A DNA stretch of 64,000 bases, taken from NCBI GenBank assembly GCA_036346205.1, contig JARFJB010001971.1:356501-420500 (forward strand), written 5' to 3'. The stretch comes from Vesta saturnalis (taxonomy: Eukaryota; Arthropoda; Insecta; Coleoptera; Lampyridae). Position numbers and translations under genes: made by a program. Below the pieces are notes generated by a model. The model did no database searches. It was not told the origin of the DNA and saw nothing but the letters and a program-made list of their open reading frames with translations. The first letter of the stretch is position 1. Every line of letters begins with the position of its first letter. Shown here one piece after another: positions 25,351 to 36,716 of the stretch.

Positions 25351-26688
25351 TGGGTTGAATGGTCCAGCATTGCTGTCCTCTTTTGGATTATGTAATACGA
25401 AAGTCATGCATTTCACTTATTACTCATCACTTGATTACGTAATGGGAAAAACCCAAGGGTCTTCTTTTCGCTTTAACTCACCACTCTATCAAAAAAAATT
25501 TAGGATAACCCAAGGTAATGCCTTTCACACTTGTTTAGGTAATAATGGTTAATGATACCAACTGTCACGTGTGATTAAAATTTGCCCCAGATTCTTTTTT
25601 TTTAATACTAGGATATTTAGAATATTGTATGTCGAGTTCTAAATTAAAACATTGTTACCGTGAATTATTATTTTAAAATTGTTATCGCAGTTTCGAAAGG
25701 AATTTAATTTCATGATGGATGAAGTATTTGTAAGTAACCTAACATGTTTGGGTATGTAATGGTTTGTATCGTGGTTGATAACAAAAGCTTCAGTCCCGTT
25801 TAAATATTTCCACATTTTTTAAGTTTACCAGTTCATTTATGTATTGAGTTGTTTGTTGGAGAGTATAGAAAATTTACTTGAATAACAGGTCTCTTATTGA
25901 AAAACAGGATGTAGGTGCGTGACTCGTTTCTAGACATCAAGGCTGTTTCTTTCAATGGGAATTGTCCACTATGCAATTTGGATATGGACATTTTTATGCG
26001 GCGGTAAAAAAGGATGACGTGACATTGTGATGAAAGGGAGTTTTGTTTTTCGTTAGGCATTCGACGTCAAGCAGTTGAAGTTGAGGTTTTGACTGTGAAA
26101 GATGAAGTAGAAAACAGTTAAGACGTACGGAGAATTATTGTGTTGTGTGGGCTATCAGCGTCGCCGTCGTGTCGTTATGGTTAAGCGCAGGCGCGTTTCG
26201 TAATTTGATTGGGACCGTACAACATCGGTGCTATATTATCAGTTGTTGATAATAATGTGAGGTGTAATTTCCAAGTTTTATTTGATGTCGCAGAATAAAT
26301 TTCGATATTAGTGTGGTTTTAACGATTTTGATTTTCAGAAAGCTATTGTTTGTTTTTATTTTAGTAATAAAGTTAGTTGGATTCAAATTGAATTGAATTT
26401 GTATATATGCATTGGTGATGCTTACGCAAAAAGAAGTAATTGATATTATTTTTCCTTGACATTAGCTACAGTTGCTGCATAGGTGACGCAGCTTTAATTT
26501 TTTTTAGGTGTTAGGTATATTTTCTTTTGTCGAATTACTTTTGTTTACACCCCACGGCCAAGGGAACGTTTCTTGATTGTACTTGCCCTTTGTACATTTT
26601 TTATTACCGAAATTTAAGCTATTAACATTCAGAAATGTAAAGTAAGTTTTGATTATTTGTTTTGATTTGTTTTGTTAAGTGACGTTTA
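25351..26688. other. No recognised gene
   Basis: AT-rich DNA. The part at 25560-25640 resembles 7610-7680. A plus-strand frame at 25262-25552 overlaps the terminal-repeat relic and shows no domain. Confidence 0.35.
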
Positions 26689-26780
26689 TTAAATTATGGG
26701 AACTGTTAAATATACAATCGCGTTTTGTTTATTTTTAGTGGAGTTGATCGGCTTATTGCCACAATTTATGCTTTTTGAGC

Positions 26781-26838
26781 GCGACGTTTCGGAAGCGGAC
26801 TCTGCTTCCGTCATCAGGCTTAGTCCTGAGAAGGACTG
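26781..26838 (-). ncRNA. Hammerhead-ribozyme-like motif of a Penelope end
   Basis: On the minus strand an AGTCCTTCTCAGGACT hairpin is followed by CCTGATGA, a 6-bp stem GGAAGC/GCTTCC closed by an AGAGTCC loop, then GAAACGTC. CTGATGA and GAAAC are the two conserved hammerhead cores, and Penelope-like elements are known to encode such ribozymes with a very short helix III. One extra C sits between CTGATGA and the helix II strand, and helix I is weak, so self-cleavage is not assured. Confidence 0.55.
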
Positions 26839-26883
26839 TTTTCGCACTTCATATGTTATATATAATTTTTTCCCAAGCACTTG

Positions 26884-26951
26884 ACTACTCTCAGATTCGA
26901 ACTTGGTTGTTACTAGTTTGACACCTTTACCGCTGAGCCACTGAGTAATCC
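26884..26951 (-). other. tRNA-like A/B-box stretch (inverted Penelope copy)
   Basis: Minus strand carries TGGCTCAGCGG (A-box-like) and AGTTCGAATCT (B-box-like) spaced about 40 nt apart, matching an RNA polymerase III internal promoter. A full tRNA cloverleaf is not evident. The same stretch is in the plus copy at 29396-29470. Confidence 0.5.
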
Positions 26952-27715
26952 AATATATATTTTTTATATGTTTATATGTCTATATGTTTTATATATTTAA
27001 CTTTTTGGTGGTTGCGCAGAAGTTTATTGCGCATGTTGCGCGTAACCTCTTGCGCAGGTATATTGCGCTTAAGCTGTCGCGCATTATCGGAATCCATATG
27101 GGTTTGATTTCTACACTAGCTTGGCTTATTGGATTTTCTGCTAGTGCGATGTATGTGGCTTCTTTAAGTTTCCGACGAGTTGTATTCTCGTCCTTTGCCA
27201 CTGTCTGTATGTTATCCCATTGGATTCGGTGGTCTTCGTTTCAGACATGTTCGGCGATTCTTGATCTTTCTGTTTCGCCCTTGTGGACGTTGTTCTTATG
27301 TTCCTGCGGTTCTCACTTTGAGTGGTCTACTGCTCTCTCCTATGTATGCTCTGCCGCATTCGCATGGTAGGTTGTATACACAATTCTTGGAATTCTGATT
27401 TTCATTGTATGCTTTGGTTTTGGTTAGTATTCCCCTAAGCGTTCTGGTCGATTTGAAGGCAGTGCGTATCTTGTGTTTTCTGCTTATCCTTCGTATTTTG
27501 TCTGAGGTACCTTGTATATGTGGTATTATCGCTGTATATTTAGGTTCTTCTTTTTCGGTTACCCTTTCCCTGTTTAGGTTAGGTGTTAGATCGGGGTAGC
27601 CATTTTCTTTGAGTGTTCTAGCGATATTTTCTTTTTCTAGGCTATTTAGATGATCTAGGAATTCATCTATCTTATGCTTGCCGTGTTGCCAAACTACGAA
27701 GGTTTGCTACAGCAA

Positions 27716-28020
27716 ACATCCGCATCTGTACGGCCTACCAAAGATTCACAAGGAAGGAATTCCTCTGAGACCAATTGTAAGCTCGAGAAATTCACCTTGT
27801 CACCCATTAGCACACTATCTGCTAGGTATCATCACACCCTTATCGGGAAAAAGCGAGTCTATCACTACAGCAAACCTCCGCATCTGTACGGCCTACCAAA
27901 GATTCACAAGGAAGGAATTCCTCTGAGACCAATTGTGAGCTCGAGAAATTCAACTTGTCACCCATTAGCACACTATCTGCTAGGTATCATCACACCCTTA
28001 TCGGGAAAAACCGAGTCTAT
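27716..28020. repeat. Tandem duplication of the RT N-terminal segment
   Basis: A block coding for PHLYGLPKIHKEGIPLRPIV occurs at about 27719 and again at about 27876, about 157 bp apart, nearly identical. The second copy is the one continuous with the rest of the polymerase. Confidence 0.88.
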
Positions 28021-28301
28021 GGTCAAGAATACGCAGCACTTCGTCGAAACCATCAGAAACTTCCAACCAAACCACGAAGAAATACTGGTAAGCTTCGACA
28101 TTGTGAGTCTTTTCACAAATGTACCTACCAATAAGGCACTAACTATCATAAGGGACAAGCTGGAAAAGGATGGAACGTTAGACGAACCCACGCAACCCTC
28201 GGTAAACACAATAATGGAACTTCATATTTCCAGGTAGAAAACAAATTTTACCAACAAGAGTTTGGGATGGCGATGGGTTCCCTACTATCACCCATACTGA
28301 G

Positions 28302-28344
<43 letters not shown>

Positions 28345-29336
28345 CATATGGAAGACTTTGAAGTCCAAGCGATATCCGAATTCACAGAGAAACCACAGAT
28401 GTGGCTTAGATACGTGGACGATAGCTTCGTAGTTTGGCAACACGGCAAGCATAAGCTAGATGAATTCCTAGATCATCTAAATCCGCGCACCCTCCATCAA
28501 ATTCACAACGGAATTGGAGTCGGAACAAAAACTGCCATTTCTGGATGTACTTGTACACAGGAATTACAACACTTTCACGACAAGCGTAAACAGGAAACCT
28601 ATCCACACGGGGAGTTACCTACACTACAACTCCAATCTCCACAAAAACGTGAAATTAGGCGTGGCAAAATGCTTGCACGATAGAGCAAACACAATATGCT
28701 CAAAACAAGAGGGCCTGAACAGAGAAAAAGAAAATATCGCTAGAACACTCAAAGAAAATGGCTACCCCGATCTAACACCTAACCTAAACAGGGAAAGGGT
28801 AACCGAAAAAGAAGAACCTAAATATACATCGATAATACCATATATACAAGGCACCTCAGACAAAATACGAAGGATTGGCAGAAAATACAAGATACGCACT
28901 GCCTTCAAATCGACCAGAACGCTCAGGGGAATACTAACCAAAACCAAACCATACAATGAAAATCAGAATTCCAAGAATTGTGTATACAACCTACCATGCG
29001 AATGCGGACAGAGCATACATAGTAGAGAGCAGTAGACCACTCAATATGAGAACGCAGGAACATAAGAACAACGTCCGCAAGGGCGAAACAGAAAGATCAA
29101 GAATCGCCGAACAGGTATGAAACGAAGACCACCGCATCCAATGGGATAACATACAGATAGTGGCAAAGGACGAGAACACAACTCGCCGGAAACTCAAAGA
29201 AGCCTCATACATCGCACTAGCAGAAAATCCAATAAGCCAAGCTAGTGTAGAAATGAAACCCATATGGATTCCAATAATGCGCGAAGAGCTTAAGCACAAT
29301 ATACCTGCGCAAGAGGTTACGGCGCAACATGCGCAA
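27862..29336 (+). pseudogene. Penelope-like reverse transcriptase with GIY-YIG endonuclease
   Basis: Order along the strand: PHLYGLPKIHKEG and LRPIVSS (fingers), VSFDIVSLFTNVP (motif A, about 28102), a frame change near 28230, GMAMGSLLSPILSNI (motif B, about 28264), WLRYVDDSFVVW (motif C, catalytic Asp pair, about 28403), another frame change, LPFLDVLV (about 28530), then the linker and the CxxC entry to GIY-YIG (NCVYNLPCECGQS, about 28978). The endonuclease part is shifted near 29008 and has a stop at about 29120. These proteins copy the element RNA at a nicked chromosomal site. The N-terminus upstream of the fingers is missing, so the copy is dead as read. Confidence 0.88.
28305..28341. repeat. 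(TA)n microsatellite inside the RT
   Basis: About 16 TA units lie between codons for SN and MEDFE, adding an in-frame Ile-Tyr run to a motif that is normally short (NIYMEDFE-like) in the family. Confidence 0.93.
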
Positions 29337-29395
29337 TAAACTTCTGCGCAACCACGAAAAACTTTAATATATATGTAAGTTCTAAAAAATATATA

Positions 29396-29470
29396 TTGGA
29401 TTACTCAGTGGCTCAGCGGTAAAGGTGTCTAGTAAGTGAAAGGTACCAAGTTCGAATCTGAGAGTAGTCA
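29396..29470 (+). other. tRNA-like A/B-box stretch (plus Penelope copy)
   Basis: TGGCTCAGCGG at 29409 and AGTTCGAATCT at 29449. Just downstream, ACAGTCCTTCTC joins directly to CAAACATCGCG, so the hammerhead-like hairpin present in the inverted copy is missing here. Confidence 0.5.
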
Positions 29471-29575
29471 TATGAATTCGACTCAAGTGCGAAAACAGTC
29501 CTTCTCCAAACATCGCGATCAAAAAGCATAAACTGTGGAAATAGGCCGATCAACTCCACTAATAGGAAACCACAG

Positions 29576-30837
29576 TTACAAAATACTTATAATACAGAAT
29601 TGTTTATTTTTGTTGTGACAAATATTCATTTTAAATTGAATAATTAATGACCGTGTTAACCAGTTTTTTTTTGTTAAGTGAAAAAGTAATTTCACGCTGA
29701 AGTTTACATCGAAACGGTATAATGAATTCTGAGTTTAGTTATAGCAATTTAAACTTTGCGTAGATATTTTTGAAGGAGAATTCCAGGTAGAGGTGAGTGT
29801 TTTCTCTTCGATTGAACATTGTTTTCTTGTAGGGCCATCATTTTAAGATCTAGTTCATGACGTTTTTCCCGATATAAGATTATTTAATAGGTGGGGCTAG
29901 GTGACATACTTTTCCTGATTTTGACTTTATTGAGTTGTGACGAGTATCTTTTTGGAGCGATGAGTAAGAACCCCGCCCATACCACAGAGCTATGCCGGTA
30001 ACATGCAGTTTACCTTAGTATAGAGGCTTGTACGTTTCTTTCAGTTCCCAGTTAACAAGTAATGTGTCATGTGTTAACTGGCACTACATAATTAATATCA
30101 ATTTAAGGATTCGTCATCATGTTATAGGATTCACCATGCTTTCTGACTGTACTAGTTTTATTTTAGTTCTCACTCTAAGTTTACGCTAAAAGACCTAATA
30201 ACAGCGTTCCCTAACTGCCGTAAACCGAGATCCCTTTTTATCCTTGCGGGATTAAGGTGAACACCTTCGGTTTCAAAATAATCTTGAACCAATTTATCCT
30301 CTTTTTCAGGAGTGACACAATAAGACGGCCATCCTGAGCTCTATTGTTTAATACTCAAAAATGTACTTATATATTCGCTGAATAGTTATCCAGTTTTAGT
30401 GGTACCATTACACTGTTCGGTTCGGTACTGCCATATTTCATAGGTTTCTAATATTTGGTAACCGTTTTCGACTGATTTTTTTAAGTTCATCTATTACGCA
30501 CGTACCTATTAACGAGCGTTCATCATTGTTATGTTCCAGTTCCCTTGGTTAAAACTTTCATCGCATGAACTACAAAGATCAAACATTAATTTGTTATTTA
30601 TTTTTACAGGCAGTACTAGGAGAAACAACAATTGCGGTGGTAGTACTTTACGCTTAATTAACCTATCTGTTGTTTTAATGTTTAATTTTATACATTCTTC
30701 ACCAATATGCACGGTGGGGTGACCCAAGGGATAATTACCGTACTTATGAACATAAGGTTATATTATAGTATAGTATTAACTTTTATGTTTAAATCTAGAA
30801 AAATAATGGCTTTATTTTGTTCTTTCTCTAGTGTAAA
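29576..30837. other. No recognised gene
   Basis: AT-rich. A minus-strand frame at 30727-30509 (72 codons) lies downstream of the Penelope remnant that follows and may be part of its C-terminal region, but no GIY-YIG motif is visible. Confidence 0.3.
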
Positions 30838-31130
30838 TTTTATGTTAGGAAGATCATCAACATAACGCAACCAAAATACAATCTTGACAGAAACATTTCA
30901 TTCAAAAATATAATCTTCTAAATTATTGATAACGATATTAGCTAAAATGGGCGAAATTGGACCGCCCATTGGTGAACCATTTTTTTTTGGTAGATAAATC
31001 TTAATATTGAATATACAATAATTTTGATTAATACAGGATCAAATAATCGAATTATTTAATAAACCCATAATTCTTGAGGAGGTAATTTAGAAAACATACT
31101 AGTAACATCAAAACTTACAAGTATATTATG
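30838..31130 (-). pseudogene. Old Penelope-like RT remnant
   Basis: Minus strand shows, in order, LVSFDVTSMF (motif A, about 31115-31080), GSPMGGPISPILANIVINNL (motif B, about 30980-30920) and VFWLRYVDDLPNIKF (motif C, about 30880-30838). Frame changes and stops separate them. The motifs fit Penelope RT better than LINE or LTR types. Sequence differs from the 27.8-kb copy, so it is another, older family. Confidence 0.75.
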
Positions 31131-32520
31131 TGTTGTGTTTATAAACATAAACAGAAAGTACCTTTAATGAACGAACAGGTTGACCGTATAGACTAACATT
31201 TTAAATATAGAATTATAGTTTACATCAACTTAGCTGTTTTACCTTAATGATTTGTTACCATAACCACTTATTATTTTACTTTTGTATTTTCTCTCGATAA
31301 TGCTACATGCGGTATTGAAACGAATTGAAAAATAAATAATTATATTAAATAAATTGTGGAACTATATTGTATTTAAAACATTAGTGCGATTAAATATCTA
31401 ATTCCACAGAGTAAGATTAAAGAATATAACTTTTATATCAACTATTGTCTACAAATTATTAGATGTATTATAACGTTTTCGAGAGAAAGGTTTCAGTGAG
31501 TGGTAATGCACAAACGGTGTAAACGTGTTTGAACTAATCTAAATAATAAAAATTCAGACGTGAATGTATTTTTGAATCATAACACATCGTACTGTACACC
31601 TTTACATCCTTTTAGCGCATCTCTCTAGGAAACCGGTATTATAGTGACTATAAAGGATGATATGAAAAAATCAATCAAGCTCCTTTGAATTTATAGAGAA
31701 GTAGATATGCACTATTTTTTTACACTTTTTTTGCACTAATGTGATATGCACACGCACCGTAAAATAAAATACCTGTCAAAAATCGTCTTAATGTGGTCTA
31801 CTGGATTATGCTTGACGCTTGACCACTCTTTAATTTAATGATATTTAATTTATAATTTTAACTATTAATGATTTAAAAAATATGAAACGATATAGTATTA
31901 CAGTGCTTATCTATGGGTCTGTATTAGTCTCTGGCGGAGATTTTAATTTACATTTGACAATATTAAAAGAATTAATTGTTATAACGCCTTGATTATTGTT
32001 TTATTATTTTTTTATTTTTGTCTACATTTTGTGGTGTTCTTATGTTACACCGATAGTAAAGAACAATCGCAGCATGTCGTATAGATTATAGAGTGTAATA
32101 TCATGTTTCACAAAAACTTGACTGTTTATTATCAGGTTTTTATTGATAAAGCGTTTAATCTAAATATTTATTATATTTTGTATGATAAATTATTAGTATC
32201 CCTATTTACTAATTGTTTATATCAAACATTCACTTTTAATCCATCAATTTCGAATAACTATGACAAAATGCGTCTTCACATAAATATCAAACATTTTGTC
32301 TCCATCTTTCTTATCATTAACAATTTAGCAACTTTACTTTTTTCAGTACAAAATGGAATTTCTAAAAAACAGTAAGATTGGAAATGCGGAGCTTGGCATT
32401 AATTTTGAAATGGTGGCTAGATTGGTAATATTGATAGTAGTCACTTATTATCTCCAGACATTTTGTGTATTAACACTTAAGTGAAATAAATAGTCTCTAA
32501 TTTCCACGACAGAAATTTTT
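31131..32520. other. AT-rich, no recognised gene
   Basis: Very AT-rich. A 90-codon plus-strand frame (32103-32375) is full of Ile, Asn, Phe and Tyr and looks like compositional chance. The left end could hold further decayed Penelope sequence. Confidence 0.4.
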
Positions 32521-32960
32521 ATGGATAATTTAGTTAGAGAGCTAACGATCAACAAACACCCATTTAGTAAATTCTTAGTTTTTTGGTATAGATATGTTGA
32601 TGACATATTAGTTTGCTTTAATGGTTCTAATAGAAGATTACAAAACTTGTTGAGTTACTAACATTACATACAGATATTTCATTTACAGCTGAAGTTGAAA
32701 ATAATACTCAACTTAACTTCTTAGACCTAACAATAACAAATCAGAATAATAAAAACTAGAATTTTCAATTTATCATAAACCTTCACATACTGACAGTTAT
32801 TCCTACGAATTCTTGTCATGTTTATAATTACATAATGGCGGCTTTCTTCTAACTATTTCGATGTCAAAAACAAATTTTGAAGTAGAATTAACATAATTAA
32901 ACAAATTGCCGTAAATAATGGTTACACAGAATCTGATGCAATAGAATTTTAAAAAAGAAA
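32521..32960 (+). pseudogene. Second Penelope-like RT remnant, opposite strand
   Basis: Plus strand reads KFLVFWYRYVDDILVCFNGS (motif C, about 32569), then QLNFLDLTI (about 32710) and FSIYHKPSHTDSYS (about 32761), the usual order after the catalytic motif in Penelope RTs. Stops and shifts interrupt it. It faces away from the 30.8-kb remnant, again an inverted arrangement. Confidence 0.75.
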
Positions 32961-33098
32961 GAATACAAGTTTGTATTAAAATCAGTTTCCCTGCCTAACT
33001 CAAAATTCAGTGCCTTATTTGCCATTACGCAAATTACGCACGCGCGTAAAGCGCCAAGTTTTAGGGGGCTCCAAAATTTATAGATGATAAAAAGAAAT

Positions 33099-35115
33099 TT
33101 AACTTAACTTAACTTAACCTTCACGCCATTCCCTTGCGGGGTAGGCAAAACAATCCCTGCCTCTTATTTATTTTTCATTCACAATCTTTCGCCATGCTTT
33201 CCTATCTCCATACTCCCTAGCTTCGCAAGATTCATACATAGTCTCTGACATGCCCTTTTGTTTTAGAACTCCTTATCTTTCTTTCCTTTACCATAGATTC
33301 TACTATATTCAGCCAAGTTTTACGGCCTACCAGACCAACCTTTCCCTAACCTCACCCACATATATTTGTTTCGTTAATCTTGCGTTGTTCATTCTCTCAA
33401 TGTGACCAAACCAACGTAATGTACAACTTTTATATCTATCCATCATCGTCTTTTCCTCACCACACTCCCTCATTATGCATTCATTTTTTATCTTGTACCT
33501 TCTCGTTTTACCACATGCGCTTCTCAGAAATCTCATACCCACGGCATTTATTTTTCTTTCGTGCTTTTTTTGACATACCCATGTCTCACTTCCATACAGT
33601 ACTGATGGGACGAATACGGCATTATATATTGCACGTTTCGCAGCTAAGCTCATGCTTTCATTTCTCATTATCGTCCACATACTTCCAATCACTTTCCTTC
33701 CAGCATTGACCCTTCGTCCAATCTCGCTCTCAATTGTACCATCTGCAGTAAACATTCTACCGAGATATACCAGCTCGTCCACTTGCTCCACAATTTCATC
33801 TTGCAGAGTAAATACTCTACTCTCCTTTCCACCTTCCCGATTGAACACCACAATCTTAGTTTTGTTCACATTTACCTTTAGTTCCATGCTCTCATAGACT
33901 GTATCAAACTTCCTCAGAGCGGTTTGCAGCTCATCCGCACTGTCATCTGCATACACCAGGAGTCGTACATTTACGTCAGCAACCATTACACCATTTGTAT
34001 CGTTACATGCTTGTCTAAGACATTTATCCATGTATACATTGAACAACCACGGTGACATCACACAGCCTTGTCGCACTCCTTGCTCAATATTATGGTATTC
34101 ACTCACACCTCCTCTCACCCTAACACATGCCAGACTACCGTTGTATACTGCCCTTATTCCATTTATTAGACCTTTATTCACGCCATATTCATTTAATATT
34201 TCCCACAGCTTCTCTCTATTCACTCTGTCATATGCTTTCTCCAGATCTACAAACGCACAGTACAACTTCCTTTTTTACCTTTAAACACTTTTCGATCACC
34301 TGCTGGAGAGAGCAACCATCTGATCGACAAATCCTCTCCCTGGCATGAAGCCACCTTGCACATCCCACATCTTAGATTGTGTAGTTTCTCGTGCTCTATC
34401 AATCAATATTCTTCCAAATATTTTACCAGGTACGCTGAGCAAGCTTATTCCTCTGTAGTTCTTACAATCACTCTTGTTCCCCTTACCCTTATACAATAGT
34501 ACAATGATCGCGCTCTTCCAATCACTCGGCACTTTTCCACACATAAGGCATACATTGAATAATTCACACAATCTTCGTATAAGCTTTGCACCATCATACT
34601 TGAGCATTTCACCAGTGATTTCATCTACGCCTGCTCCCTTGCCGTTTTTCAACCTTCCTACCGTTTTCTCTACATCATTTATCCCAACATCCTTCTCAGT
34701 TTCATTCATCATTTCTTCTATATTATCCTTATTTAACCCTTCAGTCTTACGTTCCTCACTACTGTACAGGTTTCCGAAATACTCTTGCCAGAATTTCCTC
34801 ACTTCACAATCGTCCCATACTATTTTGTTTCTATCATTCATCACTCCTGCAGCATTCTGTTTTGGGCCACGTTTTGTATTTTTGACCCATTTCCAGAAGA
34901 GTTTTTTGTTTCCCTCAAAATCATTCTGCATTTTCTCTCCTTCCACAGCCATCACTTCCTCTTTACTTATTCTCACTGCCTCCTTTGCTTCGTTGTTTCT
35001 TAATCTATACACCTCATACAATCGTTTCTTCTCAGTCTCATTTTTTGCAGCAATCATTGCCATGTACGCATATTTTTTCTTACTTACTGCCTTTTTTACT
35101 GACTCATTTAAATGA
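33099..35115 (-). pseudogene. LINE reverse transcriptase, 5' truncated
   Basis: Two minus-strand frames meet near 34290: the upstream one (35063-34296) has KNGKGAGVDEITGEMLKY, a SDWKSAIIVLLYKGKG block and CKNYRGISLLSV; the downstream one (34265-33327) has FVDLEKAYDRVN, EQGVRQGCVMSPWLFNVYMD and LLVYADD. They encode fingers, palm and thumb of a non-LTR reverse transcriptase that primes on nicked DNA. The residues right after YADD go straight into SADELQTA, so a short hydrophobic segment usual there is missing. The 3' end is a run of TTAAG-type repeats (about 33100-33116), as in RTE/CR1-like tails. No endonuclease or ORF1 is seen. Clade uncertain (RTE-like or related). Confidence 0.88.
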
Positions 35116-35779
35116 CGTAAAATTAATTGTTGTAAATAAAACTTTAAATCAAAATCCTGTTAATTATTTATCTTTATAGTAACGTTTTCTAACACTTTAA
35201 ACATACTATAGGATACACACACGTATAAACCTTCCCAAAACAATCTGACAATTTTATTGAATTGAAATACATTTGGTTTATGTTTAAAACACGGTGGCAA
35301 GTACTGTACTTATGTTTTACCTTACCTTGATTGTATTATGAATGTATTCATTGCCAACTAAAATGTTTGAGTTGTTTTTCTTTTGTTTGGGTTTGGTTCA
35401 GACGTGAAAAGCGTCTGACCAAACAACCGACTGGACACTGCCGCAAGTTTGCATTGAGACGATACAGTGTCGACAATGTATTGAGGAGGTGCCCTGGATA
35501 GTTAATTTTCTAATTTTGTTAATCCGAACACATTAAGTTTCTGCAGTCAAATATTTCTTGTTTATTTTGATTCAGTAGGTATATTATATTCCTGATTCTG
35601 ATTTCAGTTGTACGTTGTATACCGTTCGTTGCCTTGTACGCTTCCAATTTGTATCACTATTGTAACGCACCTGCATAGACGATAAGAAACTACCCGTATG
35701 CTAAAAACAACCAACGCGGTAAATATGAAAGCGTGCCGTTATCGTCTATTCAGTCGCCTAGCGATGAGTCACTCAGCAT
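35116..35779. other. No recognised gene
   Basis: AT-rich spacer between LINE and MULE. No motif or array is supported. Confidence 0.4.
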
Positions 35780-36135
35780 CTAGAATATTCCCGGTGCACA
35801 CGATCTCCCGTCTAACTTTAATCTTTCGCACGATCCCGTCCGTGGAGAACGTTATATCATAGGGAGGCGCTAATCCCAGACATGAAGTCCCGTCCGGCGG
35901 AAAAATGTAATTGACGTGTTATATGCTTATCACTAGCTTCTTATTAAAAGTACATTAGGTATTTTTTAATAATGTTTCTAGAAATTCTGTATTTCCGGTG
36001 GAAAAATATAATTAACGTGTTATATGCTTATTTACTAGATGCATATTAAAAGTACATTAGGTATTTTGGAAGTTATATTTATAGTTATATTAGAAGTGCG
36101 GAAGCCATGCCCATAATCTACTCACCGAAAAAGTA

Positions 36136-36695
36136 TTGAATCGACAAACGGTTAACAACGGTTTAAAACGAGAACGAGAAGAAGAAGTCTGTAGTGAAGA
36201 ACTACCATCTAAACTGATTCACACCTTTTTGGAGACGTCGACTAATGTTTTGGATACTCTCAGTGTAAGGGACATCACTTACATAAGAAACAACATTAGC
36301 CGAAGTCAATCAAGAAAATTTCGAAAGTTGCCACGTAACACGCAAGCAGTGCACGATTATGTAGAATCGATGCAGTTCCACCTTAAGACTGTTTATAATG
36401 AGAATTTTTTAATCATTAATGACAAGATAAACAACATTATAGTGTTTTCCTGCAAAGGTAACATGGAACTTATGAACAAATAAAGACATTATTATTATTA
36501 TTATTATTATGTGTAAATGTGACAAGTTTTACGTCGATGGTATATTTGATTATATTTGATTTTGTGCAACTGTTCACTATACATGTGTTTTTTAAACACG
36601 TATACATTCCTGTGGCATTTTGTTTGCCGAACAATAAACTGAAACATACCTATCGGAAGCTATATTCACGTCTATTAGTGAAAAATGTAACATAA
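36136..36695 (+). pseudogene. MULE transposase, N-terminal part
   Basis: The open part (to 36480) includes KLIHTFLETSTNVLDTLSV and the block NTQAVHDYVESMQFHLKTVY, typical of the region before the catalytic domain in arthropod MULE transposases. After a stop and a short TTA run, another frame reads KFYVDGIFDYIFDFVQLFTI (about 36526), where the D of VDG is the expected first catalytic residue, then PVAFCLPNNK. The reading stops being MULE-like at about 36695, where element B begins. A FLYWCH finger usual at the N-terminus was not found. Confidence 0.72.
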
Positions 36696-36716
36696 GTAGA
36701 ACAGAGACACCTTGGC

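Larger units (their letters stand above)
26690..27706 (-). pseudogene. Truncated, inverted Penelope copy
   Basis: Reads as the reverse complement of the plus copy from the region of the catalytic YVDD motif (WQHGKHKLDEFLDHLN) through the GIY-YIG end and 3' tail. Relative to the plus copy it lacks a block equivalent to about 28487-28727. It keeps the hammerhead-like motif that the plus copy has lost. No intact ORF remains. Confidence 0.82.
26690..29575. mobile_element. Penelope-like element pair, head to head
   Basis: The plus-strand copy (about 27862-29575) carries reverse transcriptase and GIY-YIG endonuclease. A second, 5'-truncated copy lies in the opposite orientation from about 27706 back to 26690. 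The outer ends of both hold the same tRNA-like stretch and the same ACAGTCCTTCTC...CAAAAAGCATAAA region. Inverted partial copies next to a fuller one are common for Penelope elements. No target duplication was identified. Confidence 0.85.

Noticed and set aside
27405..27599. Hydrophobic plus-strand ORFs resembling membrane proteins (26984-27599)
   Set aside because: They are antisense to the inverted Penelope copy; the same peptides appear antisense to the plus copy at 28762-29299.
29396..29470. A true tRNA gene
   Set aside because: A and B boxes are present but a cloverleaf and acceptor stem cannot be formed convincingly, and the stretch is repeated with the Penelope copies.
33380..35179. 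Plus-strand ORFs, including one of 213 codons at 34474-35115
   Set aside because: They are antisense shadows of the LINE reverse transcriptase on the minus strand.
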